Source: Pseudonocardiales bacterium (GTDB taxonomy: Bacteria; Actinomycetota; Actinomycetes; Mycobacteriales; Jatrophihabitantaceae). From it: a DNA stretch of 13,310 nt. Numbering within the stretch: position 1 is the first letter of the stretch; each line of letters opens with the position of its first letter. The position numbers and the translations under genes were made by a program. The notes beneath the pieces were generated by a model. The model ran no database searches. It saw nothing but the letters and a program-made list of their open reading frames with translations, and was not told the DNA's origin. The DNA lies in assembly GCA_030840415.1 (NCBI GenBank), contig JAVEEO010000266.1:1-13310 (forward strand). Direction: 5' to 3'. This document shows positions 7,027-13,310 of the stretch, piece by piece.

Positions 7027-7999
7027 CGGACGTCCTCGGCTCGCCGCTCCGGTTGACCACGAGCAGATACAGCCCGGTCACGGCGAGCAGGAACAGCAGC
7101 AGCAGCACCGACATCGCCGAGCCGGTGCCGAAGTTCCAGTTGACGAAGGAGTTCTGGTAGATGTGCATGGAGATCAGGTCCGCCTGCCGGGGAGCCGACT
7201 TGCCGAACAGCGTGTACGGCGTGGTGAAGTCGTTGAACGTCCAGAGGAAGAGCACCAGCACCAGCACCCGGTTGACCGGTGCCAGCAGCGGTAGCGTCAC
7301 CCGGCGCAACTGGCCGGTGATGCCGGCGCCGTCCAGCGCGGCCGCTTCGTAGAGCTCGGTAGGAATGCTCTGCATGCCGGCTGTCAGGCAGAGAAAGGCG
7401 AACGGCCAGGTTCGCCAGACGGTGACCACGACGAGTGACAGGAAGCTGTTGTCGCCGATCAGCCAGAACGGCCGTTGGGAGGCCAGGTGCAACTGGTCGA
7501 CCAGGACGTGGTTCACCACGCCGGTGTCACGCTGCAGCATGAAACTCCAGGTGATCACGGAAGCGAACACCGGCATCGCGTAAGGCACCAGGAACAGGGT
7601 GCGGACCAGCCCGCGGCCGGTGAAGGCGCGCTGGGTGAGCACCGCGGCGAACAGGCCGAGTCCCCACGAGATGGCCAGCACCAGCAGGGTGAAGGCCAAC
7701 GTCACCTCGAACGAGTGCAGCAGTGCCCTGCCCGCCGGCTTGTCGATCTCGACGGCGATCCGGTAGTTGTCGCCGCCGGCGAACGGCGCGGCCTTCCAGT
7801 TGCGCAGGTAGAACTGGGTGAGCTTGAGGAAGCTGATGCCTACGCCCACCAGCATCGGGAGGATGTGGATGAGCAGCTCCAGGCCGATCGCCGGCGCCAG
7901 CAGCGCGTAGGGCAACAGCTCGCGTCGAGGGCGTCTGGCTTCGGGTGATCCGGCCGCCGCGACCTCAGCGGGCCGGTCGGCCTCGACGGTTTCCAGCAC
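7019..7999 (-). CDS. Carbohydrate ABC transporter permease (MalF/CebF type)
   Basis: A 326-residue membrane protein, the first of two permeases. A charged cytoplasmic N-terminus of about 30 residues precedes the first helix (YALLAPAIGLELLIHILPML). Further hydrophobic segments lie near 98-121, 132-153, 186-208, 241-256 and 296-316. The EAA motif lies at Glu215-Pro237 (ELYEAAALDGAG, then LRRVTLPLLAPV). It starts with GTG at 7999, only 6 nt after the stop of the binding-protein gene, with no clear ribosome site of its own, so it probably relies on translational coupling. No alternative start with a ribosome site is seen. It forms the heterodimeric channel with the permease downstream, with which it overlaps by 8 nt. 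Confidence 0.95.
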   Translation of the reverse strand: MLETVEADRPAEVAAAGSPEARRPRRELLPYALLAPAIGLELLIHILPMLVGVGISFLKLTQFYLRNWKAAPFAGGDNYRIAVEIDKPAGRALLHSFEVTLAFTLLVLAISWGLGLFAAVLTQRAFTGRGLVRTLFLVPYAMPVFASVITWSFMLQRDTGVVNHVLVDQLHLASQRPFWLIGDNSFLSLVVVTVWRTWPFAFLCLTAGMQSIPTELYEAAALDGAGITGQLRRVTLPLLAPVNRVLVLVLFLWTFNDFTTPYTLFGKSAPRQADLISMHIYQNSFVNWNFGTGSAMSVLLLLFLLAVTGLYLLVVNRSGEPRTSDA

Positions 8000-8005
8000 C
8001 GGCCG

Positions 8006-9319
8006 TCAGCCGCCGAGCTGCTGCTGGGCGGCAGCCAGCTGGCTCTTGATGTCGTCCTCGGTGACCGTCTTGCCGCTGGCAACGTCGGCGAACATGTTCT
8101 TGATGGCGGTACCGATCAGCGTCTCGAACTGGCTTTCCTGAGCCACCGCGGGCAGCGCCGCGGCGCTGGTGTTGAGGATGTCCTTGAAGGTTTGGACGTC
8201 CTGGGTCTGGAATGCCGGGTCGCTGTAGGCGTCGGCAACCGCCGGCAGTGAGCCGTAGGTCTTGTTGAGCAGCTGCTGCTCGGGCGTGCTGGTCAGGAAC
8301 TTCACGAACTGCAGCGCGGCGTCCTTGTGCTTGGAGTTGTCGAACACCGCCAGGTTGATGCCGGCCACCATGCTGGTCACCTTCTTGCCCCCTGCCGGTG
8401 CCGGCGAGGGGAGCGGTACCGGCGCCACCCCGATGTCGGCGGCGTCCATGCCCAGCTGCTTGAGCGAGCCGGCGGCCGCCTGCCAGAGCACCATCGAGGT
8501 CTTGCCGGTGGCGAAGTCCTTCAGCGCCTCGGTGCCGTTGGAGTACTCGGCATCGCTGGGATTGACGATCTTGTCGGTCTGCATCAGGTCGAGGTACTGC
8601 TTGATGGCCGCGACGTTCTGCGGGGTGTCGAAGGTGGGCTTGCCGGCGGAGTCGAAGAACTCGCCACCCTGCTGCTGGCTGAGCGCGAAGGCGTTGTGTA
8701 CGTTCTCGGTGGCGCTGCCACCCTCCACCGACAGCGCCCAGTGGCCGGCGGTGGTCAGCTTCTTGCCATCGGCTATCAGCTCGGGCCAGGTGGCTGGCGG
8801 CTGGCTGATGTGCGCGGCGGCGAACTGCTTCTTGTTGTAGTAGAGGCCGTAGGCCAGGCTGTAGAGCGGCACCGCGGTCGGTGGCTTGCCCGGCACGCCG
8901 GTCGCGGACAGGCTGCCGGCCAGGAACCGGTCCTTGCCGCCGATCTTGGCCATCGTCGCGTCGTCGAACTGGGTCAGCGCACCGGTGGCCTGCAGCGAGG
9001 ACGACCAGGTGTTTCCGATGTTCAGGACGTCCGGGCCCTTGCCGGAGGTGGTCGCGGCCAGGATCCGGTTGAGCAGGTCCGACCACGGGACCACCTCGAC
9101 GTTCACCTTGATCCCGGTCTGGCTGGTGAACTTCGCCAGCTCCGGCGTCAGGATCTGCTTGTCGTTCTCCAGGCTGGTGCCCTGGTTGCTGGCCCAGTAC
9201 GTCAGGGTGGGGCTCGCGCCGGCGGCACCGGCCTTGTCCTTGTCGCTTCCGCATGCGGCGAGCGGTACGACCGCCAGCACCGTGGCCAAAGCTGTGGTCG
9301 TGATCCTGGTCAGTCGCAC
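8006..9319 (-). CDS. Sugar-binding lipoprotein of an ABC importer (family 1 solute-binding protein)
   Basis: A 437-residue extracytoplasmic receptor. A basic N-terminus (VRLTR) and a hydrophobic stretch lead to the lipobox PLAAC, giving a lipid-modified Cys23 and anchoring on the outer face of the membrane. The mature part has family 1 binding-protein features: an early LTYWAS strand, VVPWSDLLNRI, GKGPDVLNIGNTWSS, then the hinge-region PLYSLAYGLYYNKK and WPELIADGKKL. The GTG at 9319 is chosen because GGAAGGAC lies just upstream at 6-nt spacing and the signal peptide starts immediately. A start at 9388 would place 23 unlikely residues before it. It is the first gene of the operon, with a near-consensus promoter at 9408-9436. 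Position and neighbours suggest cellobiose or another beta-glucoside as ligand, which the sequence alone does not prove. Confidence 0.94.
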   Translation of the reverse strand: MRLTRITTTALATVLAVVPLAACGSDKDKAGAAGASPTLTYWASNQGTSLENDKQILTPELAKFTSQTGIKVNVEVVPWSDLLNRILAATTSGKGPDVLNIGNTWSSSLQATGALTQFDDATMAKIGGKDRFLAGSLSATGVPGKPPTAVPLYSLAYGLYYNKKQFAAAHISQPPATWPELIADGKKLTTAGHWALSVEGGSATENVHNAFALSQQQGGEFFDSAGKPTFDTPQNVAAIKQYLDLMQTDKIVNPSDAEYSNGTEALKDFATGKTSMVLWQAAAGSLKQLGMDAADIGVAPVPLPSPAPAGGKKVTSMVAGINLAVFDNSKHKDAALQFVKFLTSTPEQQLLNKTYGSLPAVADAYSDPAFQTQDVQTFKDILNTSAAALPAVAQESQFETLIGTAIKNMFADVASGKTVTEDDIKSQLAAAQQQLGG

Positions 9320-9388
9320 GAGAAGTCCTTCCGGTTCCGGGAAGCGGGCGGGCAGGCGAGCAGGAAGCGATTTCCAGACCTCCTGCAA

Positions 9389-9403
9389 GCCTTCCTATAA
9401 GGC
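9389..9403. promoter_or_regulatory. Candidate operator at the transcription start of the sugar-uptake operon
   Basis: GCCTT-CCTAT-AAGGC is a 5+5+5 inverted repeat placed 4 nt downstream of the -10 box of the minus-strand promoter. It therefore covers the expected transcription start, a classic place for a repressor to block. The divergent ROK regulator is the obvious candidate binder. This is inferred from symmetry and position only. Confidence 0.4.
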
Positions 9404-9407
9404 GTGA

Positions 9408-9436
9408 ATTATTGGAGGCTGGACGGGGGCCGTCAA
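9408..9436 (-). promoter_or_regulatory. Near-consensus vegetative promoter of the sugar-uptake operon
   Basis: On the minus strand, TTGACG (9436-9431) and AATAAT (9413-9408) are separated by exactly 17 nt. Both hexamers differ from the sigma-70/HrdB consensus by a single base. The expected start is near 9401, giving a leader of about 80 nt before the binding-protein GTG. It is the best promoter match in the window and suggests strong transcription when not repressed. Confidence 0.75.
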
Positions 9437-9454
9437 TCCGAAAGAGTGGTTTCG

Positions 9455-9475
9455 TCGCCGATTCGTTATCGCCGA
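9455..9475. repeat. Direct repeat TCGCCGA upstream of the sugar-operon promoter
   Basis: TCGCCGA occurs at 9455-9461 and 9469-9475, with start-to-start spacing of 14 nt. It lies about 20 nt upstream of the -35 box. The position would suit an activator or a second regulator site, but the short length means chance is possible. Confidence 0.25.
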
Positions 9476-9506
9476 ACCGGTCGCGAGTCCACGGCAGGCT
9501 GCTGAT

Positions 9507-9586
9507 CAGACCCGCGGACAGCCTTGCCGCCTCGACAGTGTCCGGGGTTGCTCCTACACGACGTGAAGTATGGTCTGACAGACCCG
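9507..9586. promoter_or_regulatory. Candidate autoregulatory operator in front of the ROK regulator gene
   Basis: GGTCTG-A-CAGACC (9572-9584) is a perfect 13-bp palindrome whose edge overlaps a TATGGT -10-like box (9569-9574). A TTGCTC -35-like box lies at 9548-9553, with a short 15-nt spacing. Its right half extended, CAGACCCG (9579-9586), recurs at 9507-9514. That copy sits in the context CTGATCAGACCCG, next to a second small palindrome TGATCA. A repeated half-site at a divergent promoter fits repressor binding and autoregulation. Which protein binds is inferred. Confidence 0.45.
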
Positions 9587-9618
9587 GATGAGCTGACATC
9601 TCTGGCAGGAAGTGCTGG

Positions 9619-10878
9619 ATGCCCAGGACGAGAACCACCACCGTGCGAGATCTGCGCAACAGCAACAGGGCACGCGCGCTCTGGGAGCTCTACCTGAACG
9701 GCCCGCTGACCCGCCAGGAGGTCGGCACGGCAGCCGGGGTCAGCCCCGCGACGGTCAGCAACCTGATCGGTGAACTGCTCGAGCAGGGTGTGGTGATCGA
9801 GGTAGGTCTGGAGGATTCCAACGGCGGCCGGCCGCGCGGGGTGCTGCAGGTCAACCCCGAGTACGGCTTCGTGATCGGCGTGGACGTCGGTGAAACCGCT
9901 TTCCTGGTAGAGCTGTTCGACCTCAACATGCGGGTGCGGGCATCGCACGTCTCGACCACCGAAGTCGCTCGGCTGGAACCCGAGGACGCTGTCGCGCACG
10001 TGCTGGAGGGCATCGAGTCGGTTCTCGAGCAGTCCGGCGTCGGCCGCGAGCAGATTCTCGGCGTGGGCGTCGGGGTTCCCGGCCTGGTCGAACACGGTGA
10101 GGATGCCGTGGTGCACGGCCAGAGTGTGGGTTGGGACGCGGTGCCGTTCGGTGCCATGCTCCGACGCGGACTGTCGTTGCCGTTGCTGATCGACAACGGC
10201 GCGAAGACCCTCGGCCAGGCGGAGAAGTGGTTCGGAGCCGCGCGGGCCTGCGATGATGCGGTGATCGTCCTGCTCGGCATCGGAGTCGGGACCTGCATCA
10301 TCAGCAACGGCGAGCTGTACCGGGGTGCCACCAGCAGCGCAGGTGAGTGGGGCCACACCACAGTGATGGTGGACGGCCGGCCCTGCCGGTGCGGTGCGCT
10401 CGGCTGTCTGGAGGCCTACGTCGGCGCCGGGGCGATCGTGGCCCGCTACGACGAGCTCAAGCGACGGCGCGTCACGGTCAAGCCGCACGAGCTCGAGGAC
10501 CGGGTCGCGGCAATCGTGCGGGCGGGCAGCACTGACAAGTCCGCCGCCAGGGTGCTGAACGAGACGGCGACCTATCTGGGCGCGGGCATTGCCGACCTGG
10601 TGAACCTCTTCAACCCGGAGCGGGTCGTCGTCGGCGGCTGGCTGGGGCAGTTGCTGGGCGACAGCCTGCTGCCCCAGATTCACCAGGCGGCCGCGCGGCA
10701 CGCTCTGCGGCTGCCGTTCAGCCATGTCTCGATCCTGAAGGCCCAACTCGGCAAGGACGCGGTTGCCCTCGGTGCGGCGACCCTGCCCATCGCGAGCGTG
10801 TTGTCTTCCGGCGCGGTGGCTGCCGAGCAGAAGCCCGCCCGGCCCCGGCTGCCCGACCTCGGCCGCGCTACCGGCTGA
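9619..10878 (+). CDS. ROK-family transcriptional regulator (NagC/XylR type)
   Basis: A 419-residue protein with an N-terminal winged helix-turn-helix and a C-terminal ROK sugar-kinase-like fold. The DNA-binding part is about residues 10-75 (TRQEVGTAAGVSPATVSNLI, then GGRPRG). The nucleotide-site remnant is GVDVGET near residue 87. The zinc-binding motif is complete: His246 in GEWGH and CRCGALGCLE with Cys256, Cys258 and Cys263. In the segment matching ENDA of ROK kinases the sequence reads DNGA, so the catalytic Asp is Gly194. This indicates a sugar-sensing regulator without kinase activity. The ATG has an AGGA site 8 nt upstream. It is divergent from the sugar-uptake operon, which it most likely represses until a sugar binds. 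It also precedes the secreted discoidin gene, 262 nt away on the same strand, which may be a second target. Confidence 0.93.
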   Translation: MPRTRTTTVRDLRNSNRARALWELYLNGPLTRQEVGTAAGVSPATVSNLIGELLEQGVVIEVGLEDSNGGRPRGVLQVNPEYGFVIGVDVGETAFLVELFDLNMRVRASHVSTTEVARLEPEDAVAHVLEGIESVLEQSGVGREQILGVGVGVPGLVEHGEDAVVHGQSVGWDAVPFGAMLRRGLSLPLLIDNGAKTLGQAEKWFGAARACDDAVIVLLGIGVGTCIISNGELYRGATSSAGEWGHTTVMVDGRPCRCGALGCLEAYVGAGAIVARYDELKRRRVTVKPHELEDRVAAIVRAGSTDKSAARVLNETATYLGAGIADLVNLFNPERVVVGGWLGQLLGDSLLPQIHQAAARHALRLPFSHVSILKAQLGKDAVALGAATLPIASVLSSGAVAAEQKPARPRLPDLGRATG

Positions 10879-10932
10879 GCCATCCGTGTGCCGGCAACTA
10901 CCGCATAGGTGGGTGGCCGAGCCGAAAACACT

Positions 10933-10975
10933 CTTGTCAGGATATATTACAAGGTGTGTAGGATGTGCGTCACAC
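10933..10975 (+). promoter_or_regulatory. AT-rich promoter/operator region of the secreted discoidin gene
   Basis: An AT-rich island in very GC-rich DNA about 170-200 nt before the next gene. CTTGT-N11-ACAAG (10933-10953) is a 21-bp operator-like inverted repeat. TTGTCA (10934-10939) and TAGGAT (10959-10964) could be -35 and -10, at a long 19-nt spacing, with the operator between and over them. TGTG-CGT-CACA (10964-10974) is a second short palindrome. The transcript would then have a leader of roughly 165 nt. The composition and symmetry are clear; the promoter boxes are only plausible. Confidence 0.4.
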
Positions 10976-11049
10976 TTCTCCCTTCCTGATCGTGCGTTCG
11001 AGGAAGCACGTACGCCTTCACTGTTCTGAACACGGGGACCACCGAGCAC

Positions 11050-11059
11050 CACAGCTGTG
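11050..11059. repeat. Short perfect palindrome CACAGCTGTG in the leader of the discoidin gene
   Basis: A 10-bp perfect palindrome 81 nt before the start codon. It may be a protein site or chance. The rest of the 10879-11140 spacer holds the AT-rich island described separately and a C-rich run near 11109-11123. I see no convincing terminator for the ROK gene and no further gene. Confidence 0.2.
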
Positions 11060-11140
11060 CCACCGGCGTCCCGCAGTGCGGCGGGCGTGCCGGCATGCGC
11101 GAAGCACGTCACCCCCACCCCCTTCCGAAGAGGCAGGCCG

Positions 11141-13310
11141 ATGAGTCCAACCCCCCGAGCCGCGTTGACGAAAACCCTGTGGCGTCCGCGCCGGCACAGC
11201 CGCCGGCGACTGCTGGTGCTGGCCGTCGTGCTGGCCCTGCTGCTGAGCCTGGTAGGCGCGCTGCGTGCGGCTATCCCGGCCGCGGCAGCCGGAACCCTGC
11301 TGTCGCAAGGCAAAACCACCACTGCCTCGTCGGTCGAGAACGCCGGAACGCCGGCCGCGAGCGCGGTGGACGGCGATACCGGTACCCGGTGGTCCAGCGC
11401 GGCCAGCGACCCGCAATGGCTGCAGGTCGACCTCGGCGCATCGGCCGCCATCAGCCAGGTCAGCCTCAACTGGGAGGCTGCCTACGCCAGGTCGTTCTCG
11501 ATCCAGACCTCGGCCGACGGAAGCACCTGGACCTCGGTCTACTCCACCACCACCAGCACCGGCGGCATCCAGAACCTGACGGTGTCCGGCACCGGGCGCT
11601 ACGTCCGGATGTACGGCACCGTACGGGCGACCGTGTACGGCTACTCGCTCTGGGAGTTCGGAGTCTACGGAACCGCCTCGACCGGCAGTTGCGGCACCAC
11701 CAACGCCGCGCTGAATCGTCCGGCCACCGCGTCCTCCACCGAGGACGGGACCGCGGCCTCCGCGGCGGCCAACGCGGTGGACGGCAACACCGGCACCCGC
11801 TGGTCCAGCACCTTCGCCGACCCGTCCTGGCTGCAGGTGGACCTCGGTTCGTCGCAGACCGTCTGTGCGGTGACCCTGAACTGGGAGGCTGCCTACGGCA
11901 GGTCGTTCTCGATCCAGACCTCGGCCGACGGCAGCACCTGGACCTCGGTCTACTCCACCACCACCGGCACCGGCGGCATCCAGAACCTGAGCGTCTCGGG
12001 CACCGGGCGCTACGTCCGGATGTACGGCACCGTCCGGGCCACGACCTACGGCTACTCGCTGTGGGAGTTCGCCGTCTTCACCACCGGCACCGTGACACCG
12101 CCGGCCGGCACGTGCCCGACCCAGTCCGACACCCCGAACTTCGGGTCGAACGTCCGGATCTTCGACCCGTCGATGTCGGCCGCCACCATCCAGGCGCAGC
12201 TGGACGCGGACTTCAACGCCCAGAAGGACACCAATACCGCACAGTTCGCCAGCGGCCGGGTGGCGCACCTGTTCAAGCCGGGCACGTACAACGTAACCGA
12301 CAACGTCGGCTTCTACACCTCGGTGGCCGGCCTCGGCCAGGACCCCGGCGGCGTGGTGATCAACGGTGACGTCACGGTGGATGCCTTCAACGCCTCCGAT
12401 GCCGGCAACGCCACCCAGAACTTCTGGCGCTCGGTGGAGAACCTGGCCATCAACCCGTCCTCGGGCACCGACCGCTGGGCCGTGGCCCAGGCGGCACCGT
12501 TCCGCCGGATCGACGTGCGCGGCAGCCTGAACCTGTACCCGGCCAGCTACGGCTGGGCCAGCGGTGGCTACATCGCCGACACCAAGGTGTCCGGCCAGGT
12601 CGCCTCGGCATCCCAGCAGCAGTGGTACTCGCGGGATTCCAACTTCGGCAGCTGGAACGGTGCGAACTGGAACATGGTGTTCTCCGGGGTCAACGGGGCT
12701 CCGGCGCAGAGCTTCCCGAACCCGCCGATGACCACGCTGGCCACGACGCCGATCTCACGGGACGTGCCCTACCTGTACCTGGATTCGACCGGCAAGTACC
12801 GGGTGTTCCTGCCGTCGCTGCGGTCGAACGCCTCCGGTCCGAGCTGGGCCGCCGGCTCCACCCCGGGCACCTCGCTGCCGATGAGCCAGTTCTACGTGGT
12901 GAAGACCGGTGACACGGCGGCGACCATCAACGCCGCCCTGAGCAACGGCTGCAACCTGTTCTTCACCCCGGGCGTCTACCACGTGAGCCAGACGCTGAAC
13001 GTCACCAAGGCCAACACCGTGGTGCTGGGTATCGGCATGCCGACGATCATCCCGGACAGCGGCGTGAACGCCATGTCGGTCGCCGACGTCGACGGGGTGC
13101 GGCTCAAGGGCCTGCTGTTCGACGCCGGCACCACCAACTCGCAGTCGCTGCTCACCGTCGGCGCCGTGGGTTCGACGGCCAGCCACGCCAGCAACCCGAC
13201 CACCATCCAGGACGTCTTCTTCCGGATCGGCGGAGCTGGTGCGGGCAAGGCCACCAACAGCCTGATCGTGAACAGCAACGATGTGATCATCGACCACATC
13301 TGGGCCTGGC
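11141..13310 (+). CDS. Large secreted protein with two discoidin domains and a pectate-lyase-like beta-helix (3' truncated)
   Basis: The frame is open from ATG 11141 to the window edge (723 codons seen). GAAGAGG lies 7 nt before the start. A long signal peptide has a basic start (residues 1-23, including Tat-like SRRRLLV at 20-26), a very hydrophobic core to about 42 and cleavage around 50 (PAAAAG). Two discoidin/F5/8 type C domains follow, about residues 53-178 and 189-315, each with the VDGxTGTRWSS signature; such domains usually bind glycans. From about 333 the sequence looks like a right-handed beta-helix. It has two similar openings (TIQAQLDADF, then HLFKPGTYNV; TINAALSNG, then LFFTPGVYHV), suggesting two lobes as in GH55-type glucanases. 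The activity is not established: glycan hydrolase, lyase or binding protein. It may feed the adjacent uptake operon. Confidence 0.85.
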   Translation, partial: MSPTPRAALTKTLWRPRRHSRRRLLVLAVVLALLLSLVGALRAAIPAAAAGTLLSQGKTTTASSVENAGTPAASAVDGDTGTRWSSAASDPQWLQVDLGASAAISQVSLNWEAAYARSFSIQTSADGSTWTSVYSTTTSTGGIQNLTVSGTGRYVRMYGTVRATVYGYSLWEFGVYGTASTGSCGTTNAALNRPATASSTEDGTAASAAANAVDGNTGTRWSSTFADPSWLQVDLGSSQTVCAVTLNWEAAYGRSFSIQTSADGSTWTSVYSTTTGTGGIQNLSVSGTGRYVRMYGTVRATTYGYSLWEFAVFTTGTVTPPAGTCPTQSDTPNFGSNVRIFDPSMSAATIQAQLDADFNAQKDTNTAQFASGRVAHLFKPGTYNVTDNVGFYTSVAGLGQDPGGVVINGDVTVDAFNASDAGNATQNFWRSVENLAINPSSGTDRWAVAQAAPFRRIDVRGSLNLYPASYGWASGGYIADTKVSGQVASASQQQWYSRDSNFGSWNGANWNMVFSGVNGAPAQSFPNPPMTTLATTPISRDVPYLYLDSTGKYRVFLPSLRSNASGPSWAAGSTPGTSLPMSQFYVVKTGDTAATINAALSNGCNLFFTPGVYHVSQTLNVTKANTVVLGIGMPTIIPDSGVNAMSVADVDGVRLKGLLFDAGTTNSQSLLTVGAVGSTASHASNPTTIQDVFFRIGGAGAGKATNSLIVNSNDVIIDHIWAW
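11339..12088 (+). repeat. In-gene tandem duplication of the discoidin domain, 411-bp period
   Basis: The two discoidin-coding segments align without indels at an offset of exactly 411 bp (137 codons). Identity is uneven. Over 11468-11579 versus 11879-11990 I count 3 differences in 112 bases, while the 5' halves differ much more. This points to duplication followed by local gene conversion, or to a slippage-prone tract. Confidence 0.85.

Noticed and set aside
9320..9618. CebR-type operator (TGGGAGCGCTCCCA-like) in front of the sugar operon
   Set aside because: I looked for it in the divergent spacer and found no matching 14-bp palindrome.
7965..9665. 566-codon open frame on the minus strand overlapping the binding-protein gene
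   Set aside because: The overlapping frame encodes a lipoprotein with lipobox and family 1 motifs. This one is composition-biased and has no recognisable domain.
10860..10920. Terminator after the ROK gene
   Set aside because: Only short, poorly stacked repeats (for example CCGGC with GCCGG around a 14-nt loop that includes the stop codon) are present, without a convincing stem.
9466..11469. 667-codon open frame on the minus strand
   Set aside because: It is a shadow opposite the ROK gene and the start of the discoidin gene, both of which carry recognisable domains. Its translation is low-complexity and Arg/Gly/Pro/His-rich, as expected of antisense frames in GC-rich DNA.
11095..12369. 424-codon plus-strand frame and a 416-codon minus-strand frame (11018-12268) at the discoidin gene
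   Set aside because: Both repeat low-complexity Arg/Gly-rich sequence. The frame from 11141 gives a signal peptide, two discoidin domains and continuous protein-like sequence to the window end.

Overview
The window comes from a high-GC Gram-positive bacterium, almost certainly a filamentous actinomycete. Third codon positions are strongly G/C, GTG starts are common, and the gene families (RamC-type class III lanthipeptide synthetase, GlxA-type AraC regulator, CebEFG-like transporter, discoidin-bearing secreted protein) are typical of Streptomyces and relatives. The genus cannot be fixed from this piece.

Left part (1-1860): the 3' end of a secreted or surface protein resembling DUF6299 is followed by a strong hairpin. 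Next come a tRNA-Arg(UCU) on the minus strand and a complete GlxA-type transcriptional regulator (DJ-1/PfpI plus AraC domains).

Middle (about 1830-4781): a compact two-gene class III lanthipeptide locus. A three-domain lyase-kinase-cyclase synthetase (LanKC) overlaps by 29 nt a 32-residue precursor gene that is easily missed. The precursor has the class III leader signature ILRLQ near its N-terminus and a Ser/Cys-rich tail. No transporter, leader protease or dedicated regulator is attached, and a 14-bp hairpin closes the locus. This is the most interesting part of the window.

Right part (4783-10878): a minus-strand sugar-uptake operon in the order lipoprotein binding protein, permease, permease, GH1 beta-glucosidase. 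This is the architecture of streptomycete cebEFG-bglC, and as there no ATPase is encoded. It diverges from a ROK-family regulator rather than the usual LacI-type CebR. The intergenic region holds a near-consensus promoter and several palindromes suited to repressor binding.

Right edge (11141-13310): the first 723 codons of a large exported protein with a long signal peptide, two tandem discoidin (F5/8 type C) domains that have partly homogenised at DNA level, and a beta-helix region that looks bilobed. It runs off the window. The likely theme of the right half is glycan use: extracellular binding or hydrolysis, uptake of short beta-glucosides, cytoplasmic hydrolysis and sugar-responsive control. 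The exact substrate is not visible.
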